64,000 bases of DNA, taken from assembly GCF_946887195.1 (NCBI RefSeq), contig NZ_CAMPKE010000003.1, positions 1-64,000 on the forward strand, written 5' to 3'. Below the pieces are notes generated by a model. The model was not told where the DNA came from, searched no databases, and worked only from the letters and a program-made list of their open reading frames with translations. Positions 45,642 to 53,969 of this stretch are shown piece by piece. Source of the stretch: an uncultured Halomonas sp. Lineage in GTDB: Bacteria > Pseudomonadota > Gammaproteobacteria > Pseudomonadales > Halomonadaceae. The position numbers were made by a program, and so were the translations under genes. Numbering within the stretch: the stretch's first letter is position 1; the number at the start of each line of letters is the position of its first letter.

Positions 45642-45755
45642 GCTGACGACCGCTTATCGTCGGCCGAGGTTGGAATCGGCGAAGCGGGTCAGGATAATGG
45701 AGCGCATCGTGTCATTCATACATGCGCTTCACCTGCCCGGTGCCGAGGAGGCCTC

Positions 45756-46385
45756 ATGGCCGAAAAGAGATCGCTGGATACACCGCGCTTCGCCGCCGAC
45801 GATGTCGAGCGGGTGAGTGTCGATCGTTTGCAGGATGGGTTTTTCAGCCTCGAGCGACGCCATCTGCGCCATCGCTTGTTCGAAGGGGGCTGGAGCGCGG
45901 CTATTGCACGCGAGGTGCATGTTCGTCGCGACGCTGTGGGCGTATTGCTCTACGATATCGAACGCGACAGCGTGGTGCTAATCGAGCAGTTTCGTGCCGG
46001 TGCGCTGAATGACCCGCTGAGTCCCTGGAAGCTGGAGCCGGTTGCCGGGTTGATCGAGCCCGGCGAGAATCCGGCCGATGTCGCGCGCCGCGAAGCGCTC
46101 GAGGAAGCGGGCTGCGAAATCGATGAACTGATCGAGCTGCATACCTACTATCCCAGCCCCGGTGCCTGCGACGAACGCGTCACGCTGTTCTGTGGCCTGG
46201 TCGACTGCCGGGCGCTGGGTGGCGTGCATGGCCTCGCGGAAGAAAACGAAGATATTCTCGTACATGTGCTACCGTTTGCACGAGCCTGCGAATTGCTCGA
46301 TGCCGGGCGACTCGACAACGCCATGTGTCTGATTGCCTTTTACTGGCTGGCACGCGAGCGGGCTTCATTGCGAGCAAGGAGGTAA
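45756..46385 (+). CDS. nudF: ADP-ribose pyrophosphatase (Nudix)
   Basis: NudF hydrolyses ADP-ribose to AMP and ribose 5-phosphate. The 209-residue protein has the Nudix box GLIEPGENPADVARREALEE followed by AG (G-x5-E-x7-REUxEExG). The spaced proline in YYPSPGACDE is typical of ADP-ribose-specific Nudix enzymes. GAGGAGG precedes the ATG. It starts the nudF-yqiB-cpdA cluster known from enterobacteria. Confidence 0.93.
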   Translation: MAEKRSLDTPRFAADDVERVSVDRLQDGFFSLERRHLRHRLFEGGWSAAIAREVHVRRDAVGVLLYDIERDSVVLIEQFRAGALNDPLSPWKLEPVAGLIEPGENPADVARREALEEAGCEIDELIELHTYYPSPGACDERVTLFCGLVDCRALGGVHGLAEENEDILVHVLPFARACELLDAGRLDNAMCLIAFYWLARERASLRARR

Positions 46386-46389
46386 ATCC

Positions 46390-46836
46390 GTGGCAAGAAC
46401 CGCCTATGTCACCGATCTCAGAACATTGCAGGGTGAGTGCACGGCTAATTACCTGCGCATGACTCGCCTGCTCGGCGAACTCGAGGCCGGCGACGTGCGC
46501 GAAGTCCCATTGGCCAGTCACTCCGGCCGGTTCGGCACGTTGTGGCTGGAAGTGACCGAGCAGGCACCCTATACCACCATCGTGCGTGTGGCGCAGACCG
46601 GCGTGCTCGATGGCATCATCGAGTCTCCGCGTATGCTGGTGCATCTTTATCATGACGTACGCATGGCCGAAGTCACCGATTTTCAGCGCCAGCGCCACTT
46701 CAGCGGACGCTACCGCTACCCCAATGCGCGCATGCATCAGCCCGACGAGAAGCTCCAGCTCAACCGTTTTCTCGGTGAATGGCTGGATCATGGGCTTGCC
46801 CATGGTCATGCCGTCGATCTCTCGGAATCGCGTTGA
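46390..46836 (+). CDS. yqiB: DUF1249 family protein YqiB
   Basis: This 148-residue protein matches DUF1249 by YVTDLRTLQGECTANYLRM, HDVRMAEVTDFQ and YPNARMHQPDEKLQLNRFL. Its function is unknown. The start is GTG 46390, which has a strong AAGGAGGT 6 nt upstream; the frame is open before it but without signals. It lies between nudF (4 bp) and cpdA (1-bp overlap), the same order as in E. coli. Confidence 0.9.
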   Translation: MARTAYVTDLRTLQGECTANYLRMTRLLGELEAGDVREVPLASHSGRFGTLWLEVTEQAPYTTIVRVAQTGVLDGIIESPRMLVHLYHDVRMAEVTDFQRQRHFSGRYRYPNARMHQPDEKLQLNRFLGEWLDHGLAHGHAVDLSESR

Positions 46837-47558
46837 TGCGCCTGGTGCAGGTTACCGATTGCCACCTGCTTGCCGACCCCGAGGCGCGCTCGCGCAAGGG
46901 ATTCCCGCTTCGACAACTGCAAGCCGTGCTGGAGTGCGCGAAAGGATTGCGGCCCGATATGCTGCTAATCAGCGGCGATATCAGCCAGGATGAAACGGCA
47001 GCGTCCTATCGGCATGCCTCGGCGGCCTTCGGCGCATTCGATTGCCCCTGGTTCTGGTTGCCCGGCAACCACGATCATCCGCGTCTCATGGCCGAGCAGC
47101 ATGCGATCCACGATGAGGTGGATCTTGGCCAATGGCGCCTGCTCATGCTTGATTCGCGGGTTAGTGGGCAGCCTCATGGCGAACTGGGCCAGGCCCAGCT
47201 CCAGGCGCTGGCATTGAAACTGGAGGAGGATGAGCGGCCGACCCTGCTGGCCATGCATCACCCGCCGCTCGAGATCGGCTCCGAGTGGATGGATTCCATC
47301 GGCCTGCACGACCGAGAGGCACTGTGGCAAACACTGGCCGCTTACGCGCAGGTGCGTGCAATCCTGTGCGGTCATATCCACCAGGCCTTCGCCAAGCAGC
47401 ACGGCGAAGTCGCTGTTTACGGCTGCCCGGCCACGACCGATCAATTTCTCGGTGGTTCGGCACTGTTCGCTATCGACGAGGCGTCGCGCCCCGGTTTTCG
47501 GGTTATCGATCTCGAAGGGGACAACCTGACGACCTGGGTCGAGCGCGTGGATATATAA
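46836..47558 (+). CDS. cpdA: 3',5'-cyclic-AMP phosphodiesterase
   Basis: This 240-residue class III cyclic nucleotide phosphodiesterase has the metallophosphoesterase metal motifs in order: DCH (7-9 or so), SGDISQD, PGNHDHP, LAMHHPP and CGHIHQ. It lowers cAMP levels in the cytosol. Its ATG shares one base with the yqiB stop (TGATG). A palindrome at 47657-47681 follows before cysD. Confidence 0.93.
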   Translation: MRLVQVTDCHLLADPEARSRKGFPLRQLQAVLECAKGLRPDMLLISGDISQDETAASYRHASAAFGAFDCPWFWLPGNHDHPRLMAEQHAIHDEVDLGQWRLLMLDSRVSGQPHGELGQAQLQALALKLEEDERPTLLAMHHPPLEIGSEWMDSIGLHDREALWQTLAAYAQVRAILCGHIHQAFAKQHGEVAVYGCPATTDQFLGGSALFAIDEASRPGFRVIDLEGDNLTTWVERVDI

Positions 47559-47656
47559 GTGCGATAGATTGCATGTTGTTATAGCCAATGGCGCTTAAAG
47601 GATAGTTCTTAATTCTTTGACGTTATCACTGTCGAATCGGTAACGTATCTCCAAGA

Positions 47657-47681
47657 TTAGTCTTGCCCATGGCAAGACTAA
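47657..47681. promoter_or_regulatory. Perfect 11-bp-arm palindrome upstream of cysD
   Basis: TTAGTCTTGCC-CAT-GGCAAGACTAA is a perfect inverted repeat with a 3-nt centre, 62 bp before the cysD ATG. No T-run follows, so it is not a normal terminator. It could be a protein site or a 5'-UTR hairpin. Confidence 0.6.
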
Positions 47682-47743
47682 CCCCTGCTTTCGGCGCTCT
47701 TTCGGTATCGGGCGCCGCCATCATGAGAGGTTGCCAAGCCGCG

Positions 47744-48655
47744 ATGCTTTCTCCCGAACGCCAGACCCATCTCAAACAGCTCGAAGCGGAATCGATCCAC
47801 ATCATCCGTGAAGTGGCCGCCGAATTCCGCAACCCGGTGATGATGTACTCCATCGGCAAGGACTCCTCGGTGATGCTGCACCTGGCACGCAAGGCCTTCT
47901 ACCCCGGCACGCCGCCGTTCCCGCTGCTGCACGTCAACACCACCTGGAAGTTCCGCGAGATGATCGCTTTTCGCGACAAGATGGCCGCGGAAACCGGCAT
48001 GCAGCTGATCGAGCACATCAACGAGGAGGGCCGTGCGGCGGGCATCAACCCGTTCGATCACGGCAGCAGCAAGTACACCGACATCATGAAGACCCAGTCG
48101 CTCAAGCAGGCGCTCGACCAGCACGGCTTCGATGCCGCCTTCGGCGGTGCGCGGCGCGATGAGGAAGCCTCGCGCGCCAAGGAGCGCGTCTACTCGTTTC
48201 GCGACCGCTACCACCGCTGGGACCCCAAGAACCAGCGCCCCGAGCTGTGGAACGTCTACAACGCCAAGGTCAACAAGGGCGAATCGATCCGCGTGTTCCC
48301 GCTCTCCAACTGGACCGAACTGGATATCTGGCAGTACATCTACCTCGAAGCGATCCCCATCGTGCCGCTGTACTACGCCGCGCCGCGCCCGGTGGTCGAG
48401 CGCGACGGCATGCTGATCATGGTCGACGACGAGCGCCTGCCGCTCGAGCCCGGCGAAGTGCCCGAGGAGAAATGGGTGCGTTTCCGTACGCTCGGCTGCT
48501 ACCCGCTGACCGGCGCGGTGGAATCCCGGGCCGCCACGCTGCCCGAGATCATCCAGGAGATGCTGTTGACGCGCACCAGCGAACGCAGCGGCCGCGCCAT
48601 CGATCACGACCAGGCCGGCAGCATGGAACGCAAGAAGCGCGAGGGATACTTCTAG
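47744..48655 (+). CDS. cysD: Sulfate adenylyltransferase subunit 2
   Basis: CysD, with the GTPase CysN, makes APS from sulfate and ATP. The 303-residue protein has the PP-loop [10 protein letters not shown] and matches E. coli CysD nearly throughout ([50 protein letters not shown]). ATG 47744 matches the family start; the frame is open to 47663 without family support. One unusual point is [11 protein letters not shown] where HVDT is usual. A dispersed repeat separates it from cysN. Confidence 0.95.
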   Translation: MLSPERQTHLKQLEAESIHIIREVAAEFRNPVMMYSIGKDSSVMLHLARKAFYPGTPPFPLLHVNTTWKFREMIAFRDKMAAETGMQLIEHINEEGRAAGINPFDHGSSKYTDIMKTQSLKQALDQHGFDAAFGGARRDEEASRAKERVYSFRDRYHRWDPKNQRPELWNVYNAKVNKGESIRVFPLSNWTELDIWQYIYLEAIPIVPLYYAAPRPVVERDGMLIMVDDERLPLEPGEVPEEKWVRFRTLGCYPLTGAVESRAATLPEIIQEMLLTRTSERSGRAIDHDQAGSMERKKREGYF

Positions 48656-48660
48656 CCGCT

Positions 48661-48786
48661 GGCGAAAACCCGCTACGCTCGGCCATACGGCGTTAAAAAT
48701 CAGCTCAAGATACTCATTTACGCTCTGTAAACTCCGCTCTTTCGCTGATTTTTGTCTTGTCTGGCCTTCGCTCGCTGACTTTTCGC
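48661..48786 (+). repeat. Dispersed intergenic repeat, copy B (about 126 bp)
   Basis: This is the second copy of the element at 19985-20111, in the same orientation, filling the cysD-cysN gap. It starts GGCGAAAACC and ends with TTTTCGC. It shares CCATACGGCGTTAAAAA and the ATTTAC/GTAAAC central pair. Like copy A it lies between co-directional genes of one operon. Confidence 0.8.
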
Positions 48787-48820
48787 TCAGCGCCTATGCA
48801 TCGATTACCGGAAAGGCATC

Positions 48821-50266
48821 ATGGCACATCAGTCATCGCTAATTGCTGAAAACATCGAGCAGTACTTGCATGAGCACGAGAACAAGGACCTGCTGCGCTT
48901 CATCACCTGCGGCAGTGTCGACGACGGCAAATCGACGCTGATCGGGCGGTTGCTGCACGACTCCAAGATGATCTACGAGGACCAGCTCGCCGCGATCACC
49001 CGGGATTCGAAGAAGAGCGGCACCACCGGCGACCAGGTCGATCTCGCGCTGCTGGTCGACGGCCTGCAGTCCGAGCGCGAGCAAGGCATCACCATCGATG
49101 TCGCCTACCGCTTCTTCTCCACCGACAAGCGCAAGTTCATCATCGCCGACACCCCCGGCCACGAGCAGTACACCCGCAACATGGCCACCGGTGCCTCCAC
49201 CGCGAGCCTCGCGGTGATCCTGATCGACGCGCGGTACGGCGTGCAGACCCAGACCCGCCGGCACAGCTTCATCGCCGACCTGCTGGGCATCCAGCACCTG
49301 GTGATCGCCGTCAACAAGATGGACCTGGTCGACTTCTCCCAGGCGCGTTTCGATGAGATCGTCGCCGAGTACCGCACCTTCGCCGAAAAGCTGGGCGCCC
49401 GCGATATCCGCTTCGTGCCGCTCTCCGCGCTGGATGGCGACAACGTCGTCAACCGCAGCGACAAGACGCCCTGGTACACCGAGGGTGGAGAGCAAGGCCC
49501 GGCGCTGCTCGAGCTGCTCGAAAGCGTCGAGATCGCCTTCGATCGCAACCTCACCGACCTGCGTTTGCCGGTGCAGTACGTCAACCGGCCGAATCTGGAT
49601 TTTCGCGGCTACTGCGGCACGCTGGCCGCTGGCATCCTGCGCCCGGGGCAGCGCATCAAGGCCTTGCCCTCGAACAAGACCGCCACGGTCGAGCGTCTCG
49701 TCACCTTCGACGGCGATCTGCCGGCCGCCTATCCCGGCCAGGCGATCACCGTCACCCTCGACGAGGAGATCGACATCTCGCGCGGCGACTGGCTGGTCGA
49801 CGCCGCCGCCGAGGTGCCGCTATCCAACACGTTCGAGGCCGATATCGTGTGGATGCACGACACCGCGCTGGAGACCGGCAAGCTCTACGACATCAAGCTG
49901 GCCACCCGCGATCTGAGCGGGCAGGTGAGCGCCATCGACTACCAGATCGACGTCAATACGCTGGAACACAAGAACGCCGATCATCTCGATCTTAACGCCA
50001 TTGGCCGTTGCCGGATCGAACTCACCGCGCAAGTGCCCATCGACGATTACTGCGTCAGCCCCGATACCGGCAGCTTCATCGTCATCGACCGGTTGAGCAA
50101 CGTCACGGTTGGCGCGGGAATGGTTCGCGGCGTGGCCGAAAGCGGCGCCAGCGCCGGTAGCGAGCCGGTCGATTGGCAGGCCTTCGAGGCCGAACTCAAC
50201 GCACTGGTGCGTAAGTATTTCCCGCACTGGGAAGCCAGGGACGTGCGCGAACTATTCAGTAAATGA
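48821..50266 (+). CDS. cysN: Sulfate adenylyltransferase subunit 1 (GTPase)
   Basis: This 481-residue GTPase has G1 [15 protein letters not shown], switch and G3 [13 protein letters not shown]4 NKMDLVD and elongation-factor-like beta barrels after residue 240. It ends without a CysC (APS kinase) extension, so it is the single-domain form. GAAAGG precedes the ATG. It partners CysD, encoded upstream across the dispersed repeat. Confidence 0.95.
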   Translation: MAHQSSLIAENIEQYLHEHENKDLLRFITCGSVDDGKSTLIGRLLHDSKMIYEDQLAAITRDSKKSGTTGDQVDLALLVDGLQSEREQGITIDVAYRFFSTDKRKFIIADTPGHEQYTRNMATGASTASLAVILIDARYGVQTQTRRHSFIADLLGIQHLVIAVNKMDLVDFSQARFDEIVAEYRTFAEKLGARDIRFVPLSALDGDNVVNRSDKTPWYTEGGEQGPALLELLESVEIAFDRNLTDLRLPVQYVNRPNLDFRGYCGTLAAGILRPGQRIKALPSNKTATVERLVTFDGDLPAAYPGQAITVTLDEEIDISRGDWLVDAAAEVPLSNTFEADIVWMHDTALETGKLYDIKLATRDLSGQVSAIDYQIDVNTLEHKNADHLDLNAIGRCRIELTAQVPIDDYCVSPDTGSFIVIDRLSNVTVGAGMVRGVAESGASAGSEPVDWQAFEAELNALVRKYFPHWEARDVRELFSK

Positions 50267-50591
50267 TCCGCTGACGTTTCGTTCCGACCTCTGTCGATGC
50301 GACAATAGGCGCCCCGCTAGCGGGGCGTTCGTCTGTATGGCAAACGTGCAATAAGCCCAATCGATCTTACGTTTCTCGGCGCATGGCGAGCGCGCGAGAA
50401 AGGCACACTATTGACGATTGCCTCCTTATTTTATCGATATGGTGTCCTTGGGCAAGATAGGCCTCGGCGGGAAGCGAGAGGCAAAACAACAAGAAATCGC
50501 AAGTAGGAAAACCCCATTTTGAAGTGCCACAGAGAGCGTTTTCGACGCTTGGTATAGCGGATGAGCCGCTCTTGGCACGAAGAGGTACGCA
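50267..50591. other. 325-bp intergenic region after cysN
   Basis: No credible gene is present. It begins with the cysN hairpin (50310-50327), then becomes AT-richer (for example TTATTTTATCGATATGG near 50427), consistent with a promoter for the Ntn-hydrolase gene. Confidence 0.5.
50310..50331 (+). terminator. Terminator-like hairpin after cysN
   Basis: CGCCCCGC pairs with GCGGGGCG across a TA centre, followed only by TTCGTCTGT. The stem is strong but the T-run is poor, so termination may be inefficient. Confidence 0.5.
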
Positions 50592-51068
50592 ATGACCACT
50601 ATCGTCTGGGATGGTACGACGCTAGCGACCGATTCGCAGATCAGCGTAAGCGGTTCCACTTACAATCACGCACAAAAACTTTTCCGGCTCGATAACGGCG
50701 AGTGGGTTGCCTTCGCCGGCGAGCAGCAAGGATGGTGGGAAGTCATGGAATGGCTCAACGCTGGCGCACCGAGAGACGCCAAGCCACACGTCACGCGGAT
50801 CGAAATGATCATCGCCGGCCCCAATGGGGTATTCGAAATGTTCGATCGCCTGGTCAGAATGCCAGTCAAGGGCCCCGTGGCGTACGGTACCGGCTGGAAA
50901 TGGGCGCTGGCCGCCATCGATCACGGCAAGAGCGCGGTGGAGGCGGTCGAGTATGCCGCCACGCGCGATCACGACACCGGGGGCGATGTGCAATCGGTGG
51001 CGATTACCGTGAAATCCGCATGCTCACTGGATTCCCTGATCCGCGAAGCCGAGCCGGCCACGGCTTGA
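50592..51068 (+). CDS. HslV/proteasome-beta-like Ntn hydrolase
   Basis: This 158-residue protein starts MTTIVWDGTTLATDSQ. After Met removal the N-terminal Thr1, Asp13 (ATDSQ) and Lys28 (AQKLFRL) line up with the Thr1-Asp17-Lys33 site of HslV and proteasome beta subunits, and WVAFAGEQQG matches the following FAG strand. Small stand-alone proteins of this type occur in phages and scattered bacterial genomes. No partner ATPase (HslU-like) is next to it; its neighbours are cysN and a RIO kinase. A peptidase role is inferred from these residues. The gene could be a phage remnant. Confidence 0.65.
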   Translation: MTTIVWDGTTLATDSQISVSGSTYNHAQKLFRLDNGEWVAFAGEQQGWWEVMEWLNAGAPRDAKPHVTRIEMIIAGPNGVFEMFDRLVRMPVKGPVAYGTGWKWALAAIDHGKSAVEAVEYAATRDHDTGGDVQSVAITVKSACSLDSLIREAEPATA

Positions 51069-51184
51069 GAGACCGGCTTCCAGCGCTTCGGCTCGTCACA
51101 TGGCGGGCCGAAGGCGTTTCTGACGTTAGCGTGACAAGGCGGTATGCTATGCCACGAACTGTCACAGGCTAAAACCGAGGTCGA

Positions 51185-52081
51185 ATGAAAGCCCCCAAAC
51201 GTCTACAGCCGCTGATCGACGATGGCTTCATCGACGACGTGATGCGGCCGCTGATGAGTGGCAAGGAAGCCGCCGTCTACGTCGTAAGAGCCCAAGGCGA
51301 GACGCGTTGCGCCAAGGTCTACAAGGAAGCCAGTAAGCGCAGTTTCCATAATCAAGCCGAGTACCAGGAAGGACGCAAGGTGCGTAACAGCCGCCAGGCG
51401 CGTGCCATGGAGAAGCGCACGCGCTACGGTCGCCGTGAACAGGAAGAAGCCTGGCAGAATGCCGAGGTCGATGCGCTCTATCGGCTGGCGTCGGCTGGAG
51501 TGCGAGTGCCGCAGCCGCATGGCTTCATCGATGGCGTGCTGCTGATGGACCTGGTCGTCGATGCCGATGGCGATGCCGCGCCACGCCTCAACGATGTCGA
51601 ACTCGACGCCGATGAGGCGCGTGAGTTCTACCGAATCATGCTCGGCGAGATCGTCAAGATGCTCAGCGCCGGGCTGATTCATGGCGACCTGTCGGAGTAC
51701 AACGTGCTGCTGACGCCGCAAGGCCCGGTCATCATCGATTTGCCCCAGGCCGTGGACGCCGCCGCCAACAATAACGCCGAGCGCATGTTGACGCGCGACG
51801 TCGACAACATGACCCGCTATTTCGGCCGCTTCGCCCCGGAGCTACTCAAGATCGACTACGCCGGCGAAATCTGGTCATTGTTCGAGCATGGCAAGCTGCA
51901 CCCCGACGTTCGCCTGACCGGCACCTTCGTACGCAGTGAAGAGCGCGCCGATCTCGATGCGGTGATGCGCGAGATCGACGCGGCCAAGGACGATCGCCTG
52001 GGTCGCGGTCCCGCCGATGACGATAACGAAGATGGTGTTGTCGAGGACGACGAATCGGGCGATTGGCGTCCTGCACGTTGA
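51185..52081 (+). CDS. RIO1-like serine/threonine protein kinase
   Basis: This 298-residue atypical kinase has the RIO nucleotide loop SGKEAAVYVV, the ATP-binding lysine K44 (RCAKVYKEA), catalytic loop LIHGDLSEYNVLL and metal-binding IIDLPQAVD. The tail is acidic (DDDNEDGVVEDDESGDW). It corresponds to the PA4780-type bacterial RIO proteins. The substrate is unknown. GAGGT precedes the ATG. It converges with cmoB. Confidence 0.9.
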   Translation: MKAPKRLQPLIDDGFIDDVMRPLMSGKEAAVYVVRAQGETRCAKVYKEASKRSFHNQAEYQEGRKVRNSRQARAMEKRTRYGRREQEEAWQNAEVDALYRLASAGVRVPQPHGFIDGVLLMDLVVDADGDAAPRLNDVELDADEAREFYRIMLGEIVKMLSAGLIHGDLSEYNVLLTPQGPVIIDLPQAVDAAANNNAERMLTRDVDNMTRYFGRFAPELLKIDYAGEIWSLFEHGKLHPDVRLTGTFVRSEERADLDAVMREIDAAKDDRLGRGPADDDNEDGVVEDDESGDWRPAR

Positions 52082-52100
52082 GCCGCCTTTGTATAGCGGG

Positions 52101-53090
52101 TCAGGGCTTGCGCGCCACGATCACGGCGCGGCGCGGCGCCGGATAGCCCTCGATGGTGCGTGAGCGGTCCTCGGGGTCGAGAAAGTCGGCCAGCGACTGA
52201 AAGCTCATCCACTCGGTGGCGCGCTGTTCGTCGAGCGTCGTGGTGGCCTCGTCGACGACACGCACATCGGCGAAGCCGCAACGCTCCAGCCAGTGGCAAA
52301 GCGCTTGGGACGAGGGCAGAAAGTAAACGTTGGGCATGGCCGCGTAGCGCTCGCCGGGCATGAACACGCTGCTGACGCCGCCTTTCACCACCAGCGTTTC
52401 CAGCACCAGCTCGCCGCCGGTACGCAAGGCGCCTTTGAGTTGCAGCAGGTGATCGAGCGGTGAAGGTCGATGGTAGAGAACGCCCATCGAAAATACCGTA
52501 TCGAACGCTTCGAGCCTGTCGGGCAGGTCTTCGATGCCCACCGGCAGGAAGTGCGTGCGGCCGCCATCGGCATCGCCGATGAAGTGGCGCAGCGCCTGGA
52601 ACTGATAATAAAAACGCGGCGAAGGATCGATCACCAGCACGAAGGCGGCGCCTGCGCCGGCCATGCGCCAGGCGTGATAACCGCTGCCGCCGCCCACGTC
52701 GAGAACGCGCCGCCCGGTCAAGGGCGATAGGTGCGGCGCCACGCGCTGCCACTTCCAATCCGAGCGCCATTCGCAGTCGATCTCGATACCACTCAGCGAA
52801 AACGGCCCCTTGCGCCACGGCGAGAGCTTCTTGAGCAGGCTTTCAGCCTGGCGCCGCTCGGAATCCGTCAGTTCGACATCGACGCTCACGCTATCGCGAT
52901 CGAGCCGCACGGCGCGTTCGGCCGGTAATGTTGGCAGCTTGGCCACCGCTTTCTGCCAGGCCGGCAGATCGCCGTAGCGCTTGCGATCGAGGCCGCGCGC
53001 GAGCTGTTCGGGTAGACGCGCCAGCCAGCGTGTGAGGCCTTGCTCGATGAAGGCGTGGTAAAGCGCCTGGTGCGGGTCGGGGAGAGGCAA
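52101..53090 (-). CDS. cmoB: tRNA U34 carboxymethyltransferase
   Basis: CmoB uses carboxy-SAM to turn ho5U34 into cmo5U34. The 329-residue protein has RKGPFSLSGIEIDCEWRSDW (the family signature), LDVGGGSGYHAWRM, FSMGVLYHRPSPLDHLL and TEWMSFQSL. The start is TTG 53090, preceded by AAGGA that overlaps the cmoA stop codon; no nearer ATG fits the family length. It follows cmoA by 12 bp, the usual operon. Confidence 0.93.
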   Translation of the reverse strand: MPLPDPHQALYHAFIEQGLTRWLARLPEQLARGLDRKRYGDLPAWQKAVAKLPTLPAERAVRLDRDSVSVDVELTDSERRQAESLLKKLSPWRKGPFSLSGIEIDCEWRSDWKWQRVAPHLSPLTGRRVLDVGGGSGYHAWRMAGAGAAFVLVIDPSPRFYYQFQALRHFIGDADGGRTHFLPVGIEDLPDRLEAFDTVFSMGVLYHRPSPLDHLLQLKGALRTGGELVLETLVVKGGVSSVFMPGERYAAMPNVYFLPSSQALCHWLERCGFADVRVVDEATTTLDEQRATEWMSFQSLADFLDPEDRSRTIEGYPAPRRAVIVARKP

Positions 53091-53102
53091 GGCGTGGCTT
53101 CC

Positions 53103-53843
53103 TTAATCCTTGAACGCGATCATCGAGGCGAAGTTGAGATACGTGAACCAGGTGGTCGCCCGCGAGAAACCGGCGCGCACCAGGCGCGCATGATGGCCCT
53201 CGAGCGTATCGGGCACCAGCACGTTCTCCAGCGCGGTGCGCTTCTGGCTGATCTCCATGTCGCTGTAACCGTTGGCGCGCTTGAAGTCGTGATAGCGCTC
53301 GACCAGCCAGGCGTTTTCCTGCTCATTGGCGGCGACGATCTTCTCCGAAAGCACCAGCACGCCGCCGGGTTCCAGGGCATCGAACAGCTTGACGATCAGC
53401 GCGTCGCGATCGCTCGGGTCGAGGAACTGTAGGGTGAAGTTGAGGACGATCAGGCTCGCCGGGCGATAGTCCAGATGACGGATATCGCCTTCGATGACCT
53501 CGATGCGATGCTCGGGGCACTCATCGAGGAACGTCGCGCGGGCGCGCTCGACCATCGCCGGCGACAGGTCGACACCGGTCAGCGTGAACGCCTCCGGCGG
53601 CAAGCGCCCGGCCAGTGCCAAGCCTACCGCGCCGAGCGAGCAGCCCAGGTCATAGGCATGCCCGCCATGGCGCAGATGGCGGGCCGCAATCTCCCCGAGC
53701 ATGCCGAGTATCTGACCATAGCCGGGAACCGAGCGGCGTATCATGTCGGGAAAGCACGCCACCACGCGCTCATCGAAGGAAAACGACGCGACCCGGTCGA
53801 GGGGTGTCGAAAAGATTGCGTCACGGTAAGATGCATCAGTCAT
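53103..53843 (-). CDS. cmoA: Carboxy-SAM synthase
   Basis: CmoA makes carboxy-S-adenosylmethionine from SAM and prephenate. This 246-residue methyltransferase-fold protein has FDERVVACFPDMIRRSVPGY, YDLGCSLGAV and LNFTLQFL, all typical of CmoA. It precedes cmoB in the conserved order and diverges from pgi across 126 bp. The Shine-Dalgarno is weak. Confidence 0.94.
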   Translation of the reverse strand: MTDASYRDAIFSTPLDRVASFSFDERVVACFPDMIRRSVPGYGQILGMLGEIAARHLRHGGHAYDLGCSLGAVGLALAGRLPPEAFTLTGVDLSPAMVERARATFLDECPEHRIEVIEGDIRHLDYRPASLIVLNFTLQFLDPSDRDALIVKLFDALEPGGVLVLSEKIVAANEQENAWLVERYHDFKRANGYSDMEISQKRTALENVLVPDTLEGHHARLVRAGFSRATTWFTYLNFASMIAFKD

Positions 53844-53969
53844 AGGATTTACATCACAGAAAAGTGGGTGCCGCGCAACGCGTGTATTTTACGCATCGCT
53901 TTCCCGGCTTGCACCCGCCAGTAGCGCATCGAGAGCCGCTCGATCAAGACGCGACGTTCAAGGAGAGAA

